Part shown: positions 16,473 to 24,900 of the stretch, piece by piece
Numbering within the stretch: the first letter of the stretch is position 1
Layout of the letters: the number at the start of each line of letters is the position of its first letter
DNA from: Nonomuraea polychroma
GTDB lineage: Bacteria > Actinomycetota > Actinomycetes > Streptosporangiales > Streptosporangiaceae
Assembly (NCBI RefSeq): GCF_004011505.1
Contig: NZ_SAUN01000001.1
Span: 5,669,501 to 5,733,500, forward strand
DNA: 64,000 nucleotides
Direction: 5' to 3'
The notes under the pieces: generated by a model
The model's input: the letters and a program-made list of their open reading frames with translations, nothing else
Told to the model about the DNA's origin: nothing
Database searches by the model: none
Made by a program: the position numbers and the translations under genes

Positions 16473-17876
16473 TCAAACTGGTCGCGGCGGCGCTCGGCCC
16501 TCCTGCCGGTCGCCGCCGGGCCGCCGCTCGGCCGACGCCAGCGGCAGGCGCAGGACGAACTTGGCGCCCCGCGGCGAGTCCTCCACGGTCAGCGTGCCTT
16601 GATGCGCTTGAGCGATGGCCCGGGAGATGGCGAGACCGAGCCCGCTGCCTTGCGGATCGCGCTGGCGTCCCGCGCTCAAGCGGACGAAGGGGGTGAAGAC
16701 CCGCTCGCGGTCGGCCGGGTCGATGCCGGCGCCGTCGTCGAGCACGCTGACCGTCGCCTGCCCGTCCGCGCCCGCCACGCTGACGTCCACGCACGTGTGC
16801 GCGTGACGCTGGGCGTTGACGAGCAGGTTCACCACCACCTCGGCGAGCTGGACGGGGTTGCCGCACACCTCCACGGTTTCGTCGGCGTGGACGTGGATCG
16901 GCACCTTCGGGTCCCGTTGCGCTGCCTCCTCCTCCACCAAAGCAGTGAGATCCACCCGCTGGGGCTCGTGCGGCGAGGTGCGCAGGCGGGTCAGCGCCAG
17001 CATCTCGTCAATGATCAGCTGGCAACGGTCCAGCGTGGACAGCGCATCTTCAACGGCCAGGCGCGGATCCACGTCGGAATACAGCAAGGCCTCTTCCAGC
17101 TGGGCACGCAGGCCGGTGAGCGGTGTGCGCAGTTCGTGCGTCACCATCGAGGCGAAGTGCCGCTGATGGTCGACCGCTTCCTGCAACCGCGACAGTGTCT
17201 CATTGGCCGTGCGGGCCAGCAGCGCGATCGCGTCCCGCCCGGACGGTTCCGGGATGCGCATGCTCAAGTCGGTCACGGTGACCTGGGCGATCTGCCGCCG
17301 TATCGCCTCAACGGGGCGCAACGCCAGCCCGACCAGGATCCAGGCCGACCCCGCGAACAGCACGCTGCCCGTCAGGACGCCGGCGCCGAGGAGAAGCTCC
17401 AGCATATGGGTGGCCAGGATCGGGGGTTGGGTGCGGCCGGCGTACACGATGTGGGATTCGCCGCCCCACAACAGTTGCTCCTCCTGCGGCGAGGGCCGGA
17501 CGGCGGTGAACATCACGCACTGCTCAGCGGCACACTCGATGCGATGCTGAATACGATCGTCGGACGACGGCCAGTATTCGCTCAGCGCCGGGCGCCCTGC
17601 CGCCGCTCTGCTGGCCGACACCACGTTGCCGGAGGAGTTGACCAACTGGATCAGGTCGACGTCCGAGGCGGTGACCGGGGGGTGAGGCCGTGGCTCGTTC
17701 ATCGCTCCGATCCAGTCGACGGCCGCGCGCTCGGTGTCTTCGAAGATCCGCTGTTCGACGTCGACGCGAATGGCGAGGGCCGCGACGATTCCGACGGCGC
17801 TGAGAGCCATCAGCGACAAGAGTCCCGCCGTCAAGGTCAGGATCGCCTGGACAGAAAGGCGACTGGAAAGCGACAC
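16473..17876 (-). CDS. Orphan sensor histidine kinase
   Basis: 467 residues. The first membrane segment (about 12-36) and second (about 155-180) flank an extracytoplasmic sensor of about 115 residues containing two cysteines (IECAAEQCVMF) that could form a disulfide. Then come HAMP, the H-box MVTHELRTPLTGLRAQLEEA, the N-box (VVNLLVNAQRHA), and G1/G2 (DDGAGIDP, GSGLGLAISRAI). All kinase motifs are intact. No response regulator lies next to it: downstream is the convergent LPMO gene, and upstream is a decayed MFS gene. Its partner is elsewhere or has been lost. Confidence 0.88.
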   Translation of the reverse strand: MSLSSRLSVQAILTLTAGLLSLMALSAVGIVAALAIRVDVEQRIFEDTERAAVDWIGAMNEPRPHPPVTASDVDLIQLVNSSGNVVSASRAAAGRPALSEYWPSSDDRIQHRIECAAEQCVMFTAVRPSPQEEQLLWGGESHIVYAGRTQPPILATHMLELLLGAGVLTGSVLFAGSAWILVGLALRPVEAIRRQIAQVTVTDLSMRIPEPSGRDAIALLARTANETLSRLQEAVDHQRHFASMVTHELRTPLTGLRAQLEEALLYSDVDPRLAVEDALSTLDRCQLIIDEMLALTRLRTSPHEPQRVDLTALVEEEAAQRDPKVPIHVHADETVEVCGNPVQLAEVVVNLLVNAQRHAHTCVDVSVAGADGQATVSVLDDGAGIDPADRERVFTPFVRLSAGRQRDPQGSGLGLAISRAIAQAHQGTLTVEDSPRGAKFVLRLPLASAERRPGGDRQEGRAPPRPV

Positions 17877-18002
17877 TCGATCCTTTCTGGTGTCCCGCTA
17901 GCTCACCGCTATCACTTCCCTTGTTGGTCGCGGAAGACGACACTGCGTACGGTCAAAGTTCCTTTGACCAGTCTTGTCCGCGCATGGCGTCGGAAATGTC
18001 GG

Positions 18003-18734
18003 GTGCTGGTGGGCATCTGCGAAGCGGCCATCATGACCCGCTGCACCACCCTGATCGCCGACTACTGGTCCGGTCCCCGGCGCGTCCGCTACCTGGGCCT
18101 GCAGCCCTCGTCGCCACCATCGCCGCCACCACGAGGAACGGCAACCGTGGCCCTGGCGCGACCTGGCGTCCCCTCGCTGGTCACCATCGGCGGAGGCATC
18201 GTCTTCTACACCCTGATCGTGCAACTGTCCTATGTCCTCAACGCAGCAGGCGTTTCCGACCCGGCCGCCATCGGCGGCATCACCGCAGTCATGTCGCTCG
18301 CGACCGCCATCGGGGCCGGCCTGTTCACCAAGGTCGCGAGCCGCGGCCCGCGCGTGCTGCTCATCGCGGAGTTCGCCACGTCCGGCCTCGGCCTGCTGCT
18401 GATCTTCGCGGCCGGATCCGTTCCCCCGATCGTGGCGGGCGCCGTGCTCACCGGCGCGGCCACCGGCCTGCTGCTGCCGACCCTGCTCACCTGGGCGGTC
18501 AACAGGCTGCCGTTCGCGCAGCGCGGCCGGGGCACCGGGCTGTGGACCGGCGCCCTGTTCCTCGGAGAGTTCGTCTCTCCCCTGCTGGTCGCCGCTCTGA
18601 CCGCGGTCACCGGCGGGCTCGCCGCCTCCCTCGCCGTGCTCGGCCTCGCCTCCCTGATCATGGCCGCCCTTGTCGGCACCGTCCTGGCGGTCCCCACCTC
18701 ATCGCTCAACGCCCCGACAGCGGAACAGCCCTGA
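18003..18734 (+). pseudogene. Decayed MFS transporter gene (5' and internal deletions)
   Basis: The fragment begins with GICEAAIMTRCTTLIADYW followed by SGPRRVRYLGLQ, a recognisable interior MFS stretch (usual form AGIAEAAIMT...DYW), with no N-terminal helices before it. After LGLQ the frame passes into Pro/Ser-rich nonsense. A shifted frame briefly gives the expected ALVATIAATT, and the sequence then resumes far downstream with about six C-terminal helices. So both a 5' truncation and an internal deletion with frameshift are visible. The remaining half cannot be a working transporter. Confidence 0.75.
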
Positions 18735-18817
18735 AACCAGCCCCGCGGCAGTCACGACCGGGTCACAGGTATACGTTTCCCTAGAAGATCATCAAGGCGC
18801 CACGTATCTTCCTTTGC

Positions 18818-19993
18818 GTGCGCGTGCAGCAGCGTGTGGACCGGTCCGTAGGCGCCGCCGACCTCCTGCGCGAAGAGATCGCCGCCTGGCTCGCCGATCG
18901 CTCCGCCGACCGCGCGCTGGGCCGTTTCGCCCATCACTTCGGCGTACTCGACCAGGTCCTGAACGGCATGTTGCGCCGCGTCCGCGACTCCCTCCTCGCC
19001 GCCGCGCAGCTGCCGTCCTCACAGGAGGTCTACGCGCGATGCGCGGCGCTCGACCGTTCGCTGGTGACGGTCAAGCGGCTGTTCGAGTGGTACGCGCCCA
19101 AATACGACCAGCGAGCCGATCCGGTGCGCGGCCCTGCCTTGGCCGCGGCTGACGAGGTGGTGCGCAGCTGCTGGTGGCAGCCGTTCGAAGCGCTCGGCAG
19201 GCGGCCACCGGCGGGGCCGCTTCCCTATCTCGACCCGCTGTTCGACGCCTCGGCCACGCCGCGCCGCTCGGTGCCCGAGGACCTGCGCGCGCCCGTGGAT
19301 TCCGTGGTGGCCGAGCTGATCACCGAGCTGCCGATCCCGGTCATCTCGCTGCCCGCGTGGGCGGTGCGGGAGGCGTGGTGGCTGGTGGTGGCCGCGCACG
19401 AGACCGGCCACCTCGTGATGCGCGACCTCACGCCGTCCCTCGCGCGTCAGGTGAAGATCGCCGTGGGAGAGTGGTCGGACTGGGCGGACGAGATCTTCGC
19501 CGACGTGTACTCGGCGCTCATGGTCGGCCCGGCAGCCGCGTGGATGGTGGAGGAGCTCCAGCACGGCGTCATCTTCTCCAGCCCGTACTATCCGCCGCTT
19601 GCCACCCGGCTGGCCCTGATCGCGGGCCGGGCCCCTGGGGAAACCGGCGAAAGCGGGGTATCAAAGGTTGTGTCCTCGATACTCTCGCTCGACGTGGACG
19701 GACATCCCCTGGCCGAGCTCTGCCGGGGTCTCGACGAGCGGCTGGCGGCCGTGTGGGCCTCGAGCCTGGCCACGCACAAGCCGACGATCACCAAGGTCGG
19801 CTCCAGGGCGGCCGCCCGTACGATGATCGCCGCCGGGGTGGCCGGGCACGCCGCCGACCCGCGGCGCACCCACGAGAACCTGATCGCTCACCTGCCCCGC
19901 TGCGGCCCACCCGGCACGATGGGAAGCGCGCCCGCCGCACCCGAGATCGCCGCGCTCGCCGACCGCCTCGCCGCGCGGGTGGTGCCGCCATGA
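18818..19993 (+). CDS. Zinc metallopeptidase-like protein, first gene of a CHAT/STAND system
   Basis: 391 residues from GTG 18818. The signature AAHETGHLV holds HETGH at 194-198, an HExxH zinc and catalytic motif, and DEIFADVYS (E225) sits where a gluzincin third ligand is expected, so an active peptidase is plausible. The helical N-terminal part (1-120) is not recognised. No signal peptide is seen, so the protein is probably cytoplasmic. It is cotranscribed with a CHAT protease gene (ATGA overlap at 19990). It could be the effector or the processing enzyme of a protease cascade; the family is assigned from the motif only. Confidence 0.75.
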   Translation: MRVQQRVDRSVGAADLLREEIAAWLADRSADRALGRFAHHFGVLDQVLNGMLRRVRDSLLAAAQLPSSQEVYARCAALDRSLVTVKRLFEWYAPKYDQRADPVRGPALAAADEVVRSCWWQPFEALGRRPPAGPLPYLDPLFDASATPRRSVPEDLRAPVDSVVAELITELPIPVISLPAWAVREAWWLVVAAHETGHLVMRDLTPSLARQVKIAVGEWSDWADEIFADVYSALMVGPAAAWMVEELQHGVIFSSPYYPPLATRLALIAGRAPGETGESGVSKVVSSILSLDVDGHPLAELCRGLDERLAAVWASSLATHKPTITKVGSRAAARTMIAAGVAGHAADPRRTHENLIAHLPRCGPPGTMGSAPAAPEIAALADRLAARVVPP

Positions 19994-21987
19994 CGCTGCC
20001 CCGCGCCGTGATCACGATCTCCGGTGGCACGGTCAGCACGCCCGTCGGCGACCGCCCGCTCGGCGAGCTGCCCGGCCCCGGCCTGCCCGCCCGGGAGTAC
20101 GGGCAGGCGCTGTTCGCCGCTCTGCTGGGCCCGCTGTGGACCGAGCTGCTCGACCAGCCGGAGGTCAGGCAGCGGCGTGGGATCGAGCTGGCCCTCGACC
20201 TGCCGGTTGAGCTGCACGAGCACATGTGGGAGGCGATGCACGACGGCGAGCGTCCCCTTGGCGCGAATCTCGGCCTGCTCGTGGCCGTCACCAGACTCGT
20301 CGCGTCCGAGACCGCGCCGCCCGCCCCGGTGGCGGGGGCGCCCAGGGTGCTGTTCGCCTCCGGCGCCGAGCTGACCGACCAGGTGATCCTGCCCGGCTCC
20401 ATGTTCCTGGGCCTGCTGCGCGAGTGCGAGTCCGATGGGCTGGCGCTGGCCCGGGTGGCCGACGAACTGACGACGGAGACGCTGGCCCAGCGCTGCGAGG
20501 GGTTCCGTCCCGACCTCATCCACCTGGTGGCCCACGGCACGCTGGACGAGGACGGCGGCCTGCTGGTCGAGTTGTCCGGCACCCTGGTCACACCGCACCG
20601 GCTCGTGCAGGCCATGCTCCCGGGCGCGCACCGGCCGCTGGCCGTGGTGCTGAGCGTCTGCCACACCGCCCGCCTCAGCCCCGCCTCGCTCGCCGCCTCA
20701 CTGATCAAGGCCGGGGTCCCGATCGTGGTCGCGATGGACGGCGAGGTGGCGGAGCCCGCCTGCCGCCTGTTCTCCAAGCGCATGATGCGAGCCCTGCTGA
20801 ACGGCGAGGCCGTGGCCGAGGCCGCGGCGCACGGCCGCAGGGCGGCGCTGGTCGGCGAGCAGGACCCGGCCGACAGGAACGACTGGGCCCGGCCCACCGT
20901 GTTCACCGCCGCCGCGCTGCCCGCGAACTTCCGCCCCGTGGATCCGGCCCCCGCCCGCGCGGTCCTGCACATGGCCCGCCAGCTCGACCTGGCCCAGCAG
21001 CCCGTCTACATCGGCCGCCGCGCCATCTTCGAGGAGGTGGACGCGCTGTTCACCGGCCGCCGCGCGCTGCTGGCCGCCTGCACCGAAGGCGGCTTCTCCC
21101 GGCTGGGCGCCACCCGGCTGCTGCGCGAGATCGGCTTCAGGCTGCTGCACGCGGGGCACCTGCCGCTGCTGCTCGCCCCGCACACCGAGCACACCGCGCC
21201 CCGTTCCCTCCGGCAGGCCGTCGGAGCGGTGCTCAAGGCGATGGTGACCGCGTGCGAGCGGCTGGGCATGGACGCCCCTCCCCTGGAAACCGTGGAGGCG
21301 ACGCCTCCCGCCGGCAAACCCCAGCCGGTCGTACGGCAGGCGCTGCGCAAGGCCATCGGCGCGTTCCTCGAAGAGGACGCTCCTCTGGCCCCCGACGACG
21401 TCAGAGAGTTGCTGGCTCTCGACCTGGAAACCTTCGCCGCCCGGGCGGCGTCCGCGCTCGGGCCGCCGTTCGGCCCGCACACGCGCGCCGTCGTCCTGGG
21501 CGAGGCCCTGCACCACTGGCGCGGCGCGCTCGGCTGGATCGAGTCCGAACCGCCCGGCCTGCTCGACCTGCTCACGCCCAACGGCCTCGGAACCCCTTCC
21601 TCCCCCGCCCCCCTCATCGCCACCGCCGCCCTGGACCAGTGCGTGCCCCTGCGTGCCTTCAAGTCCGAACGCTCCGGCATGAGCGCCTACCGCTTCCAGC
21701 CCCTGCAAGCGCTGCCCGACGACGAGGCGGCGCTCGGCTACCAGTGGGTTCTGCTGCACCCGTGGCACCCGGACGACCGCTACAGGAAGACGTGGGTGGC
21801 GGCTCCCGGCCACGACAGGGACACACTGCGGCTGACCTTCAGCAAACACTTACGCGGCCAGCCCGCCGGGGTGGCCGACACCCTCTACTTCGTGGTCGAG
21901 TTGCTGGCCGATTGGAAGCACTTCACCGCCCACGACGACGAGGGCGCCTGGCGCGCCTACGCCGAGAAGCACCGGATCACGTCGTGA
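19990..21987 (+). CDS. CHAT-domain (caspase-like) protease with a degenerate NTPase-like module
   Basis: 665 residues; the start is fixed by the ATGA overlap. The CHAT domain (about 115-300) has the catalytic histidine in IHLVAHGTLDEDGG (H182) and cysteine in VVLSVCHTARLSP (C224), both intact. From about 335 the sequence QQPVYIGRRAIFEEVDALFT followed by CTEGGFSRLGATRLLREIG aligns by eye with the start of a STAND NTPase (xGRxxxLxxL...GEGGxGKTRLLRE), but the P-loop Gly-Lys-Thr is lost, so this looks like an inactive STAND-like module. The C-terminal 250 residues are unrecognised. It likely acts as a regulated cysteine protease together with the next gene product. Confidence 0.8.
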   Translation: MTLPRAVITISGGTVSTPVGDRPLGELPGPGLPAREYGQALFAALLGPLWTELLDQPEVRQRRGIELALDLPVELHEHMWEAMHDGERPLGANLGLLVAVTRLVASETAPPAPVAGAPRVLFASGAELTDQVILPGSMFLGLLRECESDGLALARVADELTTETLAQRCEGFRPDLIHLVAHGTLDEDGGLLVELSGTLVTPHRLVQAMLPGAHRPLAVVLSVCHTARLSPASLAASLIKAGVPIVVAMDGEVAEPACRLFSKRMMRALLNGEAVAEAAAHGRRAALVGEQDPADRNDWARPTVFTAAALPANFRPVDPAPARAVLHMARQLDLAQQPVYIGRRAIFEEVDALFTGRRALLAACTEGGFSRLGATRLLREIGFRLLHAGHLPLLLAPHTEHTAPRSLRQAVGAVLKAMVTACERLGMDAPPLETVEATPPAGKPQPVVRQALRKAIGAFLEEDAPLAPDDVRELLALDLETFAARAASALGPPFGPHTRAVVLGEALHHWRGALGWIESEPPGLLDLLTPNGLGTPSSPAPLIATAALDQCVPLRAFKSERSGMSAYRFQPLQALPDDEAALGYQWVLLHPWHPDDRYRKTWVAAPGHDRDTLRLTFSKHLRGQPAGVADTLYFVVELLADWKHFTAHDDEGAWRAYAEKHRITS

Positions 21988-24900
21988 GCGGGCTGGACGA
22001 GCAGCTTCTCGACCGGCTGCGGGAGCGCAGGTTCGAGCGGTACCCGCCGGAGTGGCTGGCCCGGCTGGCGCTGCTGCCGCAGTGGACGGCGGCGGTGTCG
22101 CGGGCGCTGGAGTTCGAGCCCGTCGCCGACTCGGACCTGATCGAGAGCACCACGGTGCTCAACGCCGACGGCGTGGAGGAACGTACGTTCTGGGTCCGGG
22201 AGAGCGTGCGCCCGGAGCTGGGCGCCTATCTCAGAGACCACCACGCACTCGTGCTCACGGAGACGGTCGAGGACCTGCTCCACATGCTCACCGTGTACCA
22301 CCCCGCACTGTCGCAGGCGGACGCGGAGCTCCTCGCGAACTGGCGGCACGCGGTGACCGCCTTCCACGAGGATCCCTCCGGGCTGACGCTGCTCCGCAGG
22401 GTGTCCTCGTTGATGTCGGACGAACGGCTGCCGGAGGCGGCGCGCCTGGTCGCCACCGCCCGCGCCCTCGGCGAGGTGCTGGGCGAGCCTCTGGCCGGCG
22501 CGTCCAGGCGGGCGGAATGGCGGCTGGGCAGGGCCAATCGGCAGGCCGAGGACGCCCATTACCTGCGCCACTTCCAGCGGCGTCCAGGGCTGGAACTCGA
22601 ACTGCTCGGCACGGGCGACGATCAGTGGGCCTCGCACCTGCTCGGGCGCGGCGGCGCGGGCAAGACCATGCTCATCCGCAGCATCGGCGCCTCAGCGGCC
22701 GTTGACCAGCCCGGCGCTGCCTCGAGCCCGCGCCCTTTCGAGGGAAGGATCGTCGGGCGGGTCGACTTCGACCACCTCGATCCCCGTTATCCGGAGGACC
22801 GGCCGGGCGAGATGTTCCTCGCGCTGACCGTGGACCTGCTCGGCTTCGTCGAGACCCGGCGGGCGGAGTACGCCTACCGGCGCTTCCTCGACACGGTGGA
22901 CGCCCTGCACGAGGAGATGGCCAGGTCCGAGCGGCTCTCCCGGCTCGTGGCCGAGGCGAAGGGCAGGATGGTGGCCGCCTTCGCCGAGCTGCTCATCGGC
23001 CTCGACAAGCCGGTGCTGCTGATCCTCGACACCTGCGAGGAGCTGGCCAAGCTCTACCCTCCCGGCGAGCCCGCTCCCGGCATCGACATGACGTTCGAGC
23101 TGCTGGAGGACCTGCACGCGCGCGTGCCCAGCATGCGCGTGCTGTTCGCCGGGCGGCGCTGGCTGGTGCCGCCACCGCCGGGCGGCCCGGCGGGCCCGCT
23201 GCTGCGGCCGCGCCCTTACCTGCGTGTCATCCACGTGGGCGGCTTCACCCCGGAGGAGGCGCACTCGTACCTCGCCGCCCGTGGCGTCCCCGATCGTCAC
23301 GTCGAGGCCGTCATGGAACGTGCGCGCTCCGCCGACGAGTACAACCCCTTCGACCTGGCCGCCTACGCGGACTGGGTGCTGAGCGAACCCACGCTCGACC
23401 CGGAGGTGCTGCGTTCCGCGCCGGGTGACCCCTACATCGAGCAGCGCATCATCGGCCGCCTGCGCGACCCCGCCGTCGTACGCTGCCTCGGGGTGGCCGC
23501 CGAGCTCGGGCGGCTGGAGGGGATCCTGGGACGCGAGGAGCTCACGCGGCTCGGCGTGGACGCCGACGCGGTGATCACCGTGCTGGGGGGACAGGAGTGG
23601 ACGCGGGTGAGCGCGTACGCGGCCGACGGCCGGCCCGCCGTGGTGGAGCTGGAGGAGAACCTGCGGGAGCGGCTGCGGGCCGTGACCGTCGCCGACCCCA
23701 CACGTTTCCCCGTGCACCGGGAGCGCATCGGCCGCGCGGCTCGGGCCGCGCTGGAGGCGGTGAGCTCGATCGAGGACGTGCCCGCGCACACCGTGCTCAC
23801 CGCCCTGCGCATGTCTTCCGTGGAGGAGGCGATCGCCCTCTGGGAGCGGGTGGAGGATCGCGTGGTGGCCGCGGGCGCGTGGGGCTGGGCCGAGCAGGTG
23901 ACCGCACGTGCCGCCGCCGAGCTCACCGAGGCCGAGGCCGCGGGCGAGTTGCAGGCCTCGGTGATCGCGACGCAGGCGGCCACGCGGGTGCACACCGGGG
24001 GAGGCGGCGTCGCGGGGCTGTGGCATTTGGTCCAGGCCCTCGTCGTCCCGCCCCCGTGGGAGCCGATGCCGGAGGCGTCGGGCGGCGAGCCGCCCGACGT
24101 ACTCAGGTTGTTTCACCGGGGGGCGCTCGGGCGGGTCGCAGCCGGCGACTCCCAGCACATCGACTTCCCCGTTCATCTCATCGACATCCTGTCCTCCGGC
24201 AGTGCTTCGGCGGGAGCGCTGCTGGCAGCTGTGAACAGCTGGCTGCTCCGTGATTCGGTGGACGGGCTGAAGTGCGGCGACGTGGCGATGATCGCGGATC
24301 TGACCGACGACCCGGGGACTCAGGCTGTGGCCGGAGCGATGGCCGCCCTGGTCGCGCTACGACAGCAGGAACCGGAGCCGGACCCCTACCTGCCGGCAGG
24401 GTCCCCACCTGCGCCCCGTCGGCAGGAACCGGACCCGGTCCGCTTCCTGCCGGCAGGGTCCCCGCCTGCGCCCCGTCCGTGGGCCGATTGGGTGGCGCCC
24501 GTCTCCGCGGAGGCGTTCGTGGACCTCGCCCGGCTGCTCGTCGCCTGCACGACGGACGGGCCGCTGCTGCGGGACTACTCGACGCTGTTGCGGTTGCTGG
24601 ACCAAGAGCTCGGCGAGCACCAAACCTTGTCCGCCGACCAAGAGCGGCTGGCCTCGCTCGCCCTGCTGGCCTTCCGCTCGGCGTATGGGCTGCCGCCCAA
24701 ATACTTCAACCTCATCAAGTCGAGGGTCTTGAGCCTCGGCACCATTGCCCCGCCCACGAGCTGGGCGCACCGTCAGGTGCCACCGCTGGTGGTGACGCAC
24801 GCCGACGCGTGCGTCACCTACGGCGACTTCGACCTCGCGGCGTCCCAGCTGCGCACCCGCCTGGAAAGGGCCATCGCGGCCGCGGACGACCCGGACACCG

